A stretch of DNA of 64,000 nucleotides from JANXQG01 sp963824275 (GCA_963824275.1 CAWGOT010000006.1:124001-188000); one strand, 5' to 3'. Counted from the first letter of the stretch, positions 19,179 through 29,308 are shown. Program-made: numbers and translations. The notes: generated by a model not told the origin, from the sequence alone.

Positions 19179-20315
19179 ATGACCCGATTGACATTCATCC
19201 TTATCGTGTTGGTCGCTTTCAGCGGAGCGCTTTCCAATCCGGCAAGCGCAACAGCGGCTGCCCAGTCCTACGGCACCGGTCTGGACGGCCTGGCCTACGC
19301 CGGGGCCCCGGGCCTGGCCGGTTCGACTGAGCCCGATCCGTTGCCCGGTCTGCCGCGTCCCCCGGACCAGCCGAACACGCTGTTCCAGCCGGCCCCCGCG
19401 GCGACGGCCTATGGCTGCTACAACCGGGAATGCCCTTACTTCGAGAAGGACCCGCTCTTGGACCCCAACTGCCTGCCGCAGCCCGGCTGGCTGTTCGACA
19501 TGGAGGTGGACATCCTCGGGACCCACGTCGTGAATAACGTGGGAGCGATCGATCCCACCGTCCTCCCGGGCGCGGGAGTGAACGTGCCGATGGCCAGACT
19601 GGATTGGACCGTATCGCCCCGTTTTGAAGCGGGCTATCGGTTGCCGTCGGGGTTCGGGGAATTCGACGTGAACTATCGCTTCCTGCTGACGCAGGGGTCC
19701 GGCAGCTTGCCGATCGGCTCGCTGCAAGGCCTGATTACCACTCCCGCGTCGTTGACGAGTCATTTCGATCTGAACATGGGAGACGCGGACTACGCCTCCA
19801 CCGAGACCTCGCTCTCCCTACTGGGACCGAATGGGCCCCTGATGAAATGGCGGCTGGGCCTGAGGGCGGGGGACATGCTCTTCACGTCGGAGGCTGACGA
19901 GCCTGGCGCAGGTGGAGCCCGCTACAGTATCGAGAACAACTTCTGGGGAATCGGCCCCCACGGCGGCGTCGAGTTGCGGAGCCGGCCGGACCCAGGGCAC
20001 CTGGGATGGTTGGGCAAACTCGACACCGCGCTGCTCTTCGGCCAGACTCATCAGCGATTCGACATGGCGCCGCCGCCGGGCGGTCCCGGCGGGCCGGTCG
20101 ACTTGGAGTGTTGGGAACAGGCGCCGATGATCAGCGGCTTCCTGGGCCTCGATTGGCGGCCCGCGAGCCGTCCCAATCTGGACCTGCTCTTCGGCTACAC
20201 GGCGGAATACTGGTGGAACGTGGGCCGCATGAGCGATCCGGACATTTACGACGGCCAATCGGCCGGCGAAGTGGGCATCCAGGGCGCCGCGTTGCGACTG
20301 GAGTACAACTACTGA
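19179..20315 (+). CDS. Outer-membrane beta-barrel protein
   Basis: A signal peptide (MTRLTFILIVLVAFSGALSNPASA) precedes a Pro-rich spacer and a C-terminal region of alternating strands. These strands end in aromatic residues, and the protein ends LRLEYNY, as expected of a barrel. GWLFDMEVDILGTHV and WDWTVSPRFEAGYRLP-like strands resemble the planctomycete BBP7/Lpg1974 barrel families; assignment to one family is uncertain. Length is 378 residues. ATG 19179 follows GGGAGGTTGAGAA. The tight spacing to the tolC-like gene suggests cotranscription. Confidence 0.7.
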   Translation: MTRLTFILIVLVAFSGALSNPASATAAAQSYGTGLDGLAYAGAPGLAGSTEPDPLPGLPRPPDQPNTLFQPAPAATAYGCYNRECPYFEKDPLLDPNCLPQPGWLFDMEVDILGTHVVNNVGAIDPTVLPGAGVNVPMARLDWTVSPRFEAGYRLPSGFGEFDVNYRFLLTQGSGSLPIGSLQGLITTPASLTSHFDLNMGDADYASTETSLSLLGPNGPLMKWRLGLRAGDMLFTSEADEPGAGGARYSIENNFWGIGPHGGVELRSRPDPGHLGWLGKLDTALLFGQTHQRFDMAPPPGGPGGPVDLECWEQAPMISGFLGLDWRPASRPNLDLLFGYTAEYWWNVGRMSDPDIYDGQSAGEVGIQGAALRLEYNY

Positions 20316-20323
20316 ACAGAAAT

Positions 20324-20352
20324 GCCTTCGGAGGCGTGCAACCTCCAAAGGC
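20324..20352. terminator. Hairpin between convergent genes
   Basis: GCCTTCGGAGG and CCTCCAAAGGC form an 11-bp stem with one mismatch between the barrel gene and the convergent HU gene. It could terminate either strand; neither side has a strong T run. Confidence 0.45.
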
Positions 20353-20390
20353 GTTCCTAAAACTCATCCCGCGGCCAACAAGCGATCCGC

Positions 20391-20726
20391 TTACTTGCCC
20401 CACTCCTTGAGCGTCTTCAGCGCGCGGACCTTGACCTTGTTCGATGCCGGCTTGGCGGGAATGTCGCGGAACACGCCCTTGTTGAAAGGGTCCTCCACGT
20501 TTTTTCGAGCGGGCTTGGCGGCGACCTTCTTCTTCTCAATTTTCACCAGTCCGGGAATGGTGATCGCGCCGGGGCCCTTGTTGCTCAGGCTCTTCTGGAT
20601 CTCGGCGGCGAGCGCCTCCAGCACGGCGGAGACTTCCTTTTTCGACAACTGGGTCGCTTCGGCGATATTGGCCGTCAGTTCGTTTTTGGTGAGGGGTTTC
20701 TTGGCGGCAGCAGCAGCTTTTGCCAT
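20391..20726 (-). CDS. HU-family DNA-binding protein
   Basis: This is a nucleoid protein of the HU/IHF family, 111 residues. A Lys/Ala-rich leader (MAKAAAAAKKPLT) is followed by the HU fold: KNELTANIAEATQLSKKEVSAV helices, the ITIPGLVKIEKKKV arm and the GVFRDIPAKPASNKVKVRALKTLKE end. The usual RNP arm motif is altered (KPARKNVEDPF). The start follows GGAGAAGATCG. It converges with the barrel gene. Confidence 0.88.
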   Translation of the reverse strand: MAKAAAAAKKPLTKNELTANIAEATQLSKKEVSAVLEALAAEIQKSLSNKGPGAITIPGLVKIEKKKVAAKPARKNVEDPFNKGVFRDIPAKPASNKVKVRALKTLKEWGK

Positions 20727-21067
20727 GGTTCGATCTTCTCCTATAAGGGTTGACAGGAAACTACTAGGGGTGCATCGCGCGGAGGGCAGGGCGGAAAGGT
20801 GAAGGGGAAATCCGCGCGGGGGTCGCAAGGACCTCACCGCTGCGCCCGAGCCCAGATTTGACCGCGCCGCAACACGATGCGTGATAACTTAAATCGGTTA
20901 GCGAGACTTTGCAACCCAGGGAATCGCGGAATTCCGGCCAAAAAATGCCATTTCTTGGCCTTAGACCCCGTTTTTCTCGGGTTTTTCCGCTTAAAAGGCC
21001 CGCTCGGGCCGAAAACCGCCTAGTTTCCCCGCGAAACAAACCCCGCAGCGCTTGTGGCGAAGAGGGC
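20727..21067. other. Intergenic region upstream of HU gene
   Basis: This gap holds the HU leader (GGAGAAG just before its ATG) and otherwise no protein-like frame. It includes A- and T-rich runs near 20940-20980, but I could not assign a -35/-10 pair with confidence. Confidence 0.4.
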
Positions 21068-21618
21068 CTAGTAGTAATAGCGGTGGTACGGCCGGCCGTA
21101 ATAATAGCCGCCCACAATCACCGGCGGCGGCGGCGCGCCGGGGCCAACCACCACTACCGGTGGCGGCGACATCTGCTGCATGGCCGCGATCACCGGCAGG
21201 CTTACCTTGTAGGTTGTTTGCAGCATGATGACGTCGTCCGAAGAGAGCGGGTAGGCCATGCCGCGGGCGTGGATTTGGTTGATAATCAGCCCTTCATCGA
21301 CATGACTTAATGTCATGTTGATGACCTCTTCCTTGGTCATCCGCTGGGCGAGTTGGGCCTGAATCGCAGCCCGCTCCTGGTCCCGCTTCTGTTGCTCGTC
21401 GACCGAGTTGCCGACCACAGCGCCCGTTAGGGCCCCGACGCCCGCACCGATGGCAGCACCCGCGCCGGCGTGGCCCGTCGCGCTGCCGACCAGCGCCCCC
21501 ACCCCGGCGCCGTGGCGCCGCCCACCACCGCGCCCGTGCCCGTGTTCGTGGCGCAGCCGGAAAGAAACAAAGGAGCCAATACGACGCAACCAAAGCAAAA
21601 GCGAACGAAGTGACTCAT
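21068..21618 (-). CDS. Glycine-zipper lipoprotein (one frame break)
   Basis: The protein starts MSHFVRFCFGCVVLAPLFLSGC, a lipoprotein signal with lipobox LSGC. It continues with a glycine-zipper two-helix segment (GTGAVVGGATAPG then VGALVGSATGHAGAGAAIGAGVG). The mature tail is Gly/Pro/Tyr-rich and ends YYYGRPYHRYYY. One base seems missing near 21515 between the two halves of the zipper. The start follows AGGAGATATGCA. Such proteins sit in the cell envelope; function is unknown. Confidence 0.7.
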
Positions 21619-21789
21619 TGCATATCTCCTACGGGGAATCCGTGCCCTGAAATGTTTCCGAAGTTCTCCATTGTCGCTGTGCCGCACCACTTGATAAGCC
21701 TATTTCGGGCGCAGTTGCCCTCAGCGACATCGATAATATCGGCATGGCAATGCCGCTCCAACAGCAAACGGAAAGCCTATCTGAAATTC

Positions 21790-23781
21790 TCACGTGCGCC
21801 TAGAGAAAATGGGTAGATCACGCAAGATCGAGACCAAATTGGCCGCAAACCGCTTCCCATCGCAGAGAGGCGAAGCTGCCATCCGCCCCCGCAAACCGGC
21901 CCGTAGATCGGCCAGCCGCGGCAGGTCGCACGCCAAGGATACCGCCAATTCTATGTACTCGTCCAAATCGCGGGCAATCGTCTCTGTCAGTCCCACATTC
22001 GAAAGGTGGCTGAGAGAATGTCGACTGGCAAAAGTCTCGCCAGGGCAGGTAATCACCGGCACCCCCATCCACAACGCCTCGCAGGTGGTCAAACCGCCGC
22101 AGTACGGAAACGGATCGAGGGCCAGATCGATGCGCCCATACTCGCCCAACAGTTCGGCGTGCGGCGAGTTGCCCAGAAACTCCAACCTGCCGGCATCGAT
22201 TCCGCGGGCGGCGAACATCTCGGCAAAGCGCCGGGAAACGCCCGGATCGCTCCAGCCCTTGAACTTCAGCACCAGCCGTGCGGCCCGCAACCGGCGGAGG
22301 ATTCTCGACCAGACCTCGATCGCTTGGGGCGTGATCTTGGCGGGGTTGTTGAAACAACCGAAGGTCACCTCCCTGCGACCCAAGGCCGGCAGGGACGTCA
22401 CGGGCGGCGCGTAGGCCGGCGGGTCGTAACAGACGTACCCGTCCGGCATTCGCAGGACCTGCTCCCGATAATGCCGCTCCGCGCCCGGCGGGACCTCGTA
22501 GCGGTCGGCAAGCAGGTAGTCCATCGCGCTCAGGCCCGTGGTGCCCACATAGCCGGCCCACGTCACCTGGACCGGCGCCGGCCTGCGGGCGAAGACCAGC
22601 AGCCGGTTGTGCGCGGTGTGGCCTGCCAGGTCGAAAAGGACGTCGACGCCGTCCGCCTCGATCTGCTTCGCCAACTGCTGATCACCCATGGCAAGCACGT
22701 CGAGCCAGCGACTGGCAGCGGATTGAAGACGCTCGGTCAAGTCGTCCTTGACGATCCGGTCCGAGTAACAGATCGTCTCGTGGGCCTGGCTGAGATTTTC
22801 CAGAACGCGAACCAGGAAATAGCCGACCGGATGCCGCCCCAAGTCGGGCGAGACGAAACCGAGACGCAGCCGGCGACGAGGACCGCGGGCGTTTGCACGG
22901 CTGAAGAGCGGGGAGCCAGCCAGAGGGTACCCGGCGGGGAGCGGGGAGCAGCGTACCGCATGCCGCCGCTCGTACTCGGCATGGGCCTCCGCCAAGGTCG
23001 AGAGCGTGGCACTCGCGCAGTACTGGAGCGCGAAGAGCAGATTGCTGTGCGCCGCGGCGTAGTCCGGCTTGAGATCCAGCGCCCGGCGGTAGCAGGCGAC
23101 CGCCTCGTCCGGCTCTCCTCGGTCCTTCAAGGCATTTCCCAGGTTGTTGTGGACCTCGGCTTCGCCCGGATTCAGTTCCGCAGCGCGGCGATGGGAAGCG
23201 ACCGCCTCGTCGAGTTTTCCCTGGTCCGCAAGCGCGCTGCCCAGATGGTTGTGGGCTGCGGCGAAGTCGGGCTTGAGGTCGATTGCCCTGCGGCAGCAGG
23301 CAACGGCTTCTTCCAACTCGCCCTGCTCTCGCAAAGCGACACCCAGGTTGTTGTGGGCCTCGGCATAGTCCGGTTTCAACTCCACGGCGCGGCGGCAGCA
23401 GGCAATCGCTGCGTCGAGATTTCCCCGCTCCTTGAAGGCCACTCCCAGGTTGTTGTGGGCCTCGGCATAGTCCGGGCTCAGTTCCAGCGCCCGCCGGTAG
23501 CAGGCGATGGCCTCGTCCAGATTGCCTTGTGCCTTGCGGGCCACGCCCAGGTTGTTATGCGCCAGCGCGAAGCCCGGCTTGAGTTCCACGACGCGACGCC
23601 AGCAAGCGATGGCTGCGTCCAGATTCCCCTGCTGCTCGACGATCTCGCCGAGCAGAATCAGCGCCTCGACTTGGTTCGGCTCGACCGCGAGGACCTGCCG
23701 ATAGATCTGCTCGGCCTCGTGCAGCCGGCCGCCCTGATGGTGCCGGATCGCAAGCCCCAATGCGTCGGAAATCGTTGCCAT
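21790..23781 (-). CDS. TPR protein with O-GlcNAc-transferase-like domain
   Basis: This 663-residue protein has about seven 34-residue TPR repeats in the N-terminal 270 residues (motif HNNLGVAxKxxGNLDEAIACYRRALEL). They are followed by a glycosyltransferase family 41 (OGT/SPINDLY-like) domain with LRLGFVSPDLGRHPVGYF, DVLFDLAGHTAHNRL, QVTWAGYVGTTGL, CFNNPAKITPQAIEVWSRIL and DPFPYCGGLTTCEALWMGVP. In eukaryotes this fold transfers GlcNAc to Ser/Thr. In bacteria its substrates are mostly unknown. ATG 23781 (MATISDALGLA) is preferred over the upstream in-frame ATG at 23802. The frame is intact. Confidence 0.9.
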   Translation of the reverse strand: MATISDALGLAIRHHQGGRLHEAEQIYRQVLAVEPNQVEALILLGEIVEQQGNLDAAIACWRRVVELKPGFALAHNNLGVARKAQGNLDEAIACYRRALELSPDYAEAHNNLGVAFKERGNLDAAIACCRRAVELKPDYAEAHNNLGVALREQGELEEAVACCRRAIDLKPDFAAAHNHLGSALADQGKLDEAVASHRRAAELNPGEAEVHNNLGNALKDRGEPDEAVACYRRALDLKPDYAAAHSNLLFALQYCASATLSTLAEAHAEYERRHAVRCSPLPAGYPLAGSPLFSRANARGPRRRLRLGFVSPDLGRHPVGYFLVRVLENLSQAHETICYSDRIVKDDLTERLQSAASRWLDVLAMGDQQLAKQIEADGVDVLFDLAGHTAHNRLLVFARRPAPVQVTWAGYVGTTGLSAMDYLLADRYEVPPGAERHYREQVLRMPDGYVCYDPPAYAPPVTSLPALGRREVTFGCFNNPAKITPQAIEVWSRILRRLRAARLVLKFKGWSDPGVSRRFAEMFAARGIDAGRLEFLGNSPHAELLGEYGRIDLALDPFPYCGGLTTCEALWMGVPVITCPGETFASRHSLSHLSNVGLTETIARDLDEYIELAVSLACDLPRLADLRAGLRGRMAASPLCDGKRFAANLVSILRDLPIFSRRT

Positions 23782-23944
23782 AAGACACCATTGTTGCCGC
23801 ACGGCCCGACAACCGCAATCCGTATTGATTGATTATTTCAGCGCTCGTATTGAAATGTCTGTCCCGTAGCCCTGGCCGGAGACTATACTATTGAAAAGGG
23901 AAGATGGGGGCGTTGGCCGCATAGATTGGAACAGAATTGTGTCG

Positions 23945-25021
23945 ATGATTTTGGAAGAGTTGGAAACGGAGACCCTCCAGGGCAAAGCGGAACGACCCGC
24001 AGTCCACTGGCGCTTTTCGCGATGGACACTTTTATTAATCGCCGTTGCGGTCGTTGTGCCATGGCTGGCGATTGCCTCCTTGCTGGCGTCGCCCACGGAA
24101 AAGTCTCCGAAAGCGGCCCAAGCAGTTCGCGGCGTTGCAAAGTCCGCAGCCGCCCAGGAACATCGTGGAAGCGCCGCCGTCGCAACTCCGGGCGTTGCGA
24201 CATCCGCCACGGCCGTGACGCCTGCCGATACATCCTCCCCAGCATGGATCGCCGGCAACAAGGGACCTTGGGGTCAGATCGATACGATGCCTCTCCCCCT
24301 CGATGCGCCCGTCGATGGCGAAGACCCGACTCCCTTCGCCGATTTGCAGCCGGACGTGCCGCCAGGTTCCACGGGACGGCAACGCGCCGGCCCTGCCGAG
24401 CTGGCGCCTTCGGTTCCGTCTGTCCGTGTGGAGCGAGCCGTGCTGGCCCGCTTGCGGCTCGGTCCTGACGCCGACATGGAACAGATCGCGCAGTATTGGG
24501 GGCTTGGCGGACGGCGGAAGGATCTTCTTCCCTTTCTCAATTCACTGCATCGGGTAGAAGGCGGTTGCAACGTCAATCTCGTTTATCTCTTGCCCGATTT
24601 TGCCCGCGAGCGCCTGTATCGCCGCCCCACGGCCCGCGACAATTTGGCCGGCAACAATTTGGCAGGGGCGGCCGAAAAGGACGTGAAGGAGGACTGTTTC
24701 TGGTCGGCGTTCAATTTCTTCAACGATGTGCCCGACAATCGCGTTGAAGACACGCACACCCTGGCCGGCTTGGATCGCTACTACGATCCGATCTCGGTTC
24801 CCAATCAGTTGGGTGACGTGCTGATCTTGACCGCCCACGATGGCGTGCCCGTGCATGCGGCCGTGTTCCTGGCCGACAACGTCTACTTCACGAAGAACGG
24901 GACCAACCGGGCCCAGCCCTGGATTCTGATGCGGCTTGCCGACGTGCTGGAAACCTACCATTTCCAGCATTCCGGCAGCGACCCTGCGGGGGTTCATTAC
25001 TTCCGCCGCAAGGGGATGTGA
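23945..25021 (+). CDS. Membrane-anchored protein, possible NlpC/P60-like peptidase
   Basis: One N-terminal helix (WTLLLIAVAVVVPWLAIASLL) anchors a Pro/Ala-rich stalk. The C-terminal 180 residues have DCFWSAFNFFND followed by LGDVLILTAHDGVPVHAAVFLAD. A Cys on a helix followed by Gly-Asp and a His on a strand is the pattern of NlpC/P60-type papain-fold hydrolases; this reading is inference. The reading frame is open from a TTG at 23891, but ATG 23945 is a better start. It diverges from the TPR/OGT gene. Confidence 0.5.
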   Translation: MILEELETETLQGKAERPAVHWRFSRWTLLLIAVAVVVPWLAIASLLASPTEKSPKAAQAVRGVAKSAAAQEHRGSAAVATPGVATSATAVTPADTSSPAWIAGNKGPWGQIDTMPLPLDAPVDGEDPTPFADLQPDVPPGSTGRQRAGPAELAPSVPSVRVERAVLARLRLGPDADMEQIAQYWGLGGRRKDLLPFLNSLHRVEGGCNVNLVYLLPDFARERLYRRPTARDNLAGNNLAGAAEKDVKEDCFWSAFNFFNDVPDNRVEDTHTLAGLDRYYDPISVPNQLGDVLILTAHDGVPVHAAVFLADNVYFTKNGTNRAQPWILMRLADVLETYHFQHSGSDPAGVHYFRRKGM

Positions 25022-25190
25022 ATCGGGCAGCGGGCAACCGGAGACCCCGCCCTGCTTGTCAGAGCGGTAAATCAGGCTGAACGACTAATCGTCGCAGCCG
25101 CGTCCTCCGAGCGTCGTTCTGGTCCCTTCAACGTCGATCAGCGCCCAGGAGCGGGTGGCATTGAGTCGGGGGGTTTTTCGTTCCGGTGCC

Positions 25191-26523
25191 TCAGTCCGCC
25201 TCTTTCGCGACGGCCGTAAAATACCTCTTCACGATGCGGTCGAGGTACTCGGGCCGCAACTCCAGCGGCACGTCGTTGTAACGGCAGTAGTTCTGAATCT
25301 GGGCCAGCAGGTCGCGGGGATGGCAGCGGCGCATGGGCCGCCGGCAGGGACGATAGTGCTTGGCGAGAAGATAGTCGATCGCGGCCTTCTCGTAGGGAAA
25401 GCCGAGGTTTCGGGCGTAGGTCTGGAAAAGGCGATGGAACTCGGCCTCGTCCGGATCGCCGATCTCAATCTTGTAGGGAATCCGCCGCAGGAAGGCCTCG
25501 TCGGCCAGGCTCGACGGCTCCAGGTTCGTGGAGAAGATGATCAACTGCTCGAAGGGCACCTGGAACTTCTTCCCCGTGGCGAGGGTGAGGTAGTCGTGCC
25601 GATTCTCCAGCGGGATGATCCAGCGATTGAGCAGTTCGGCCGGCGCGATGCGTTGGCGGCCGAAGTCGTCGATCAGGAGGCAGCCGCAATTGCTCTTCAA
25701 TTGCAAGGGGGCTTCGCTCACGTTGGCGTGCGGGTCGTGGCGGAGCTCCAAGCAGTCCATCGTCATCTCGCCGCCGACGACCACCGTCGGACGCCGGATC
25801 TTGACCCAGCGGCGGTCGTAATCGGCCCTCCGCATAAGGCCCTGCGAGTCGTCTTTGGCCGCCTCGTGATAGGCCGAGTCGTAGAGCTTGATCAATTGCC
25901 CGCCTTCAATCAGGGCGAAAGGGACCCAGATATACTGGCCGAAGCAACTGGTGATCCGCCGGGCCAAGGTCGACTTGCCGTTGCCGGGCGCACCGTACAG
26001 GAACAGGCCGGCCCCGGAATTGACCGCAGGGCCAAGATCGGCAAAGAGATTCGGATCGACCGGAAATATCGGCAAAGGCCTGCTCCAACCGGTCACGGCG
26101 GGGGGCCTCGGCACGAATCGTCTGGGCATGGACGGAGACGACGTAGTCGGCCAGCGGCACCGGCGCAGGTCCCACGTAGGCGCAGGCGCTGGCGAGCGAT
26201 TGGGTCCGTTGCCGCCCTTCCTCGGTCAGGCCGTAGATGTGGTCGTTCAGCGGGGCCGAGGCGGAATAAATCAGGATCTGGCGGCAGCGGAGCGAATGGA
26301 ACACGTTTTCCAGGATGCCCAGCGGCAGTCCGATCTCCTCAGCGATGCCCCGGCCGCTGCTCGACCCGACGACGGAAAGGTACTTGCAGACCAGCGACTC
26401 GACGAGCGCCGTGGGCAGGCCCGTTTCTTCGATGGTGTGCGGCGTCCGCGGCAGAAATTCTTCTTCCGACTGGATTGCCGCCAGCAGTTCTTCGCGGAGC
26501 GAAGCGGTGGCCACGGTAGGCAT
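25191..26523 (-). CDS. AAA-type ATPase with N-terminal helical domain (one frame break)
   Basis: The N-terminal 130 residues form a helical, possibly winged-helix region (YGLTEEGRQRTQSLAS). A P-loop ATPase follows with Walker A GAPGNGKST, Walker B CLLIDDFGRQRI and sensor-like IIFSTNLEPSSLADEA. The frame shifts near 26070, just before the P-loop domain. GAPGNGKST with a nearby helical domain is usual in planctomycete ATPases of unknown role. Start 26523 follows AGGAAATCG. Confidence 0.75.
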
Positions 26524-26667
26524 CGGACGATTTCCTGTCGGTGCGGATTGAGCGTGAGGTTCCAAGGCAAGTCTACGTCACGCCGGGGGAGAGGCAAATG
26601 CGTTATCACACAGGCCGTAAATGCCCCACTGCCCCTGCGGCAGTGGGGGCGATTACACCCTGGGTTG

Positions 26668-26899
26668 TCATTTCTCGTCCACGATTTTCCCGGCGTTCTC
26701 ATCCCACCATTTCTGCCAGAACGCCGCGCAGGCCTTCGCGCAACCTTTCGGGGTTTTTCGTGCCGGTCAGCTTCTCCAGGCACTTGTGGATGGCTTCCTC
26801 GGTGGCCCGCACGCCCGGCTGATAGGTTTCGCCGACATACTCAACGTTGTGACCTTTATCCTGAAGATATAGCTCGATTCTACCACACTTCTCGTCCCG
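26668..26899 (-). pseudogene. Remnant of a conserved C-terminal segment
   Basis: Two pieces in different frames read GHNVEYVGETYQPGVRATEE...NPERLR and then AAFWQKWWDENAGKIVDEK before a stop at 26668. No start codon lies upstream: the frame opens after a TGA at 26900-26902. It looks like the C-terminal tail of a larger gene now lost. The function is unknown. Confidence 0.4.
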
Positions 26900-26926
26900 T
26901 CACCAACACCCGCGGTCGCTCATCGC

Positions 26927-27595
26927 TCAGATGACGTGCGTGGTCCGCTGCTGCCTGCCGGTTTCGATCGGCGCGTGGTACTCGCTGAGTTTCAGGAACT
27001 GTGCGCTGGCTACGTCGTAGGCGAAGACCTCGCCCGTCTCGATCTTATAGACCCAGCCGTGCAGGTGCAGGTCGCCGCGCACCAGGCGGGAGCCGACGGC
27101 CGGATGCGTCCGCAGATTCTCGAGTTGCACGAGGACATTTTCCTCGATGGCCGCCGTCACGAGGCGGTCGCCGTCAAGGTGGGCGTAGTTGTCGCGCATG
27201 ATGCGGCGGGTCGTCTCGGCGTGCGACAGCCAAGCGGAGAGTGCCGGGAGCGAGCCGATCCGCTCCGGGTGCAGCAAGCCCTGCATTGCCCCGCAATGCG
27301 AATGGCCGCAGATGATGATGTCCTTGACGCCGAGGGCCGTCACGGCAAATTCAATCGTCGCCGCCTCGCCGCCATGGCCCGCGCCGTGCGGCGGGACGAT
27401 GTTCCCGGCATTCCGCAGAATGAAGAGATCGCCCGGCTTCGATCGGGTCAGCAAGTTCGGGTCGATGCGGGAATCCGAGCAGGTGATGAAGAGCGTTTCA
27501 GGGCTCTGGCCCTTGGCCAACTGTTCGAAAAGCCCTTGCAAAGGAAGAAAACTCTCGCGTTGGAATTGGTGAATGCCTTGAATCAGTTTTTGCAC
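26927..27595 (-). CDS. Beta-class carbonic anhydrase
   Basis: The enzyme interconverts CO2 and bicarbonate. The zinc ligands are visible as CSDSRIDP and CGHSHCGAMQG, the beta-class pattern C-x-D-x-R ... H-x2-C. Also present are NAGNIVPPHG and AAIEENVLVQLENLRTHP. The protein is 222 residues if it starts at GTG 27595, which has GGGAG seven bases upstream; the open frame extends further but lacks similarity. It is cytoplasmic, and lies divergent to the exonuclease-like gene. Confidence 0.92.
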   Translation of the reverse strand: MQKLIQGIHQFQRESFLPLQGLFEQLAKGQSPETLFITCSDSRIDPNLLTRSKPGDLFILRNAGNIVPPHGAGHGGEAATIEFAVTALGVKDIIICGHSHCGAMQGLLHPERIGSLPALSAWLSHAETTRRIMRDNYAHLDGDRLVTAAIEENVLVQLENLRTHPAVGSRLVRGDLHLHGWVYKIETGEVFAYDVASAQFLKLSEYHAPIETGRQQRTTHVI

Positions 27596-28406
27596 GAACG
27601 AACTCCCGCAAATCGCCAAGTCCGTGCCGCCCGAAGTGGGGGCCTCGACAGTCCAGACGCAGCCGGTGCGTCGCGGCTGGTGGTGGAATAGTATGCTCGA
27701 CGGCCAGGGCCAAGCAACCTCTTTTCCCGATTTCAACCTGGACTTCGATGCCGGTTTCCCGCTTTTTTCTAGTTTTTCCAAAAAGTACTGTTTTGGAAAG
27801 GCGGAAGATTGGGTAAAATGCAGGGGAGTATACCGGCGATGGTCTTTGAGTTCTCCAGCCATGTCCAACCGACCCTTCCGTTTCCTGCACGCGAGCGATT
27901 TCCGCCTGGATGCCGTGCCGCGCGGATTGACGGAAGTGCCTGACCACCTTCGGGATACTCTGCTCGACGCCCCCTACAACGCCGCCCGCCGGGTGTTCGA
28001 TACGGCCCTCACGGAACGGGTCGCCTTCGTGATCCTCGCCGGCAATATCCTGCAAGCCGATCTGACAGGGCCGCGCGGGACGGCTTTCCTCATCGAACAG
28101 TTCCAGCGCCTGGCCGAGGCCGGCATCAGCGTCTATTGGGCCGGGGGCGAATCCGATCCGCCGGAGGCCTGGCCGGTTGCATTCCCCCTGCCGCGAAAAC
28201 GTTCGGGTCTTCCCAAGGACCACGTGACCGACTTCCTGCACCAAGACGACGGTTCGCCGCTGGCCCGCATCGTGGGGAGCAGCCACGGGTCGAGGACCTT
28301 GCAACCCAAGGAGTTTTCGCCCGACGCCCTGGGATTGTTCTCGATCGGCGTGGCCTGCGGCGAAGTGGAAGCCAAGGAGTTGCAATCGCAGGGTTACGGG
28401 AACGAC

Positions 28407-28501
28407 GGGCTGGAAGCCCATCCTACAAAAAGTGACAGGTTGGAAACCTATCCTACACAAAGACCCTGACCCCCTGCCCCTCTCCTAAAGAGAGAGGGGG
28501 C
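28407..28501 (+). repeat. Two 13-bp hairpins plus a GC hairpin inside exonuclease gene
   Basis: GGGC-TGGAA-GCCC (28407-28419) and AGGT-TGGAA-ACCT (28437-28449) are each followed by ATCCTACA. They differ only at paired stem positions, which keeps the stem. A third hairpin, GCCCCTCTC...GAGAGGGGGC, closes the block near 28501. The block breaks the yhaO-like reading frame. Confidence 0.75.
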
Positions 28502-28861
28502 ATGGATTATTGGGCGCTGGGCGGAAGGGCCGAGCGAACCACATTGTTCAACTCGCCGGGAATCGCCCATTACCCGGGCACTCCCCAAGGCCGCAGCCCT
28601 GCCGAAGCGGGCACGCATGGCTGCACGCTCGTGAACGTCGATGAACAGGGCCGCGGCACGGATGACCTTCGTCGCCACGAATGCCATGGAGTGGGTGCAT
28701 GAGACGCTGTCTGGTCGAGCCCACCACGCGGCGCGAGGGCCTGGAGGCGATGCTGCGCCCAGCGGATCCATGGCCTGACCGCTGGATCGAAGACCGATCT
28801 CCTCGTGACTTGGACGATCGGCGGCAGCGGACCGCTGATGACTGAACTGCGCCGCGGCAAC

Positions 28862-28884
28862 GGGCACGTGTACGCATGGTCGGC
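28862..28884 (+). repeat. Dispersed palindrome copy inside exonuclease gene
   Basis: GTGTACGCATGGTCGGC shares the family core with the 48449 copy and, less closely, 4727 and 19017. Removing about 20 bases here restores the expected frame (28805 frame to 28876 frame). Confidence 0.7.
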
Positions 28885-29206
28885 GGCGAACTGCTGGAAT
28901 GGCTGCGGATCGAACACGGCCTGTCGTCGCCCATCGTCTGGACGGTCGGCATCGAACTGGATACGCAAAACGCCCTGCCCGCGTCGCTCTACGAGCAGGA
29001 GACGATCCTCGGCGACTTCCTCCGCACGGTGCGGGAGTTCGAAACCGATCCCCAGCAGCCGTTGCCGGTGGAATCGTTGTTGGGTGAGGGACAGGAGGCA
29101 GGGCTGTTTTCCCAGGCGGTCGCCATCACCGACGCCGGGACACGAAAGCGGGTTTTGCACGAAGCGGCCATGTTGGCCGTGGAACTTTTGGGCGGGGAAA
29201 CATAGA

Positions 29207-29291
29207 CGTAGGGTGGTGTCGAGCGCAGCGAAGACCCACCACAAAACGCCATAAATTGGTCGGTCTTCGCTGCGCTCGACGCCACCCTACG
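29207..29291. repeat. 85-bp inverted repeat (MITE-like)
   Basis: Two 30-bp arms (29207-29236 and 29262-29291) match with a single mismatch, separated by 25 bases. The ends read CGTAGGGTGG and its complement. It fills the gap between the yhaO-like and yhaN-like genes. Confidence 0.85.
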
Positions 29292-29308
29292 GCTTAGAAC
29301 CATCGCGT

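Larger units (their letters stand above)
27861..29205 (+). pseudogene. YhaO/SbcD-like exonuclease subunit, broken by repeats
   Basis: The frame starts MSNRPFRFLHASDFRLDAVP, a metallophosphoesterase opening (here HASDFRLD where SbcD has HxSDxHLG). It continues through VAFVILAGNILQADL and IDYWALGGRAERTTLF-SPGIAHYPGTPQGR and ends VLHEAAMLAVELLGGET. A block of about 95 bases (28407-28501), including a TGA, interrupts it before DYWALGGR. A 20-22 base repeat at 28862 shifts the frame again before GGELLEWLRIEHG. Further shifts lie near 28700. Unlike the one-base errors elsewhere, the first two are inserted repeats, so the gene may really be inactive. It precedes a yhaN-like gene. Confidence 0.75.
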
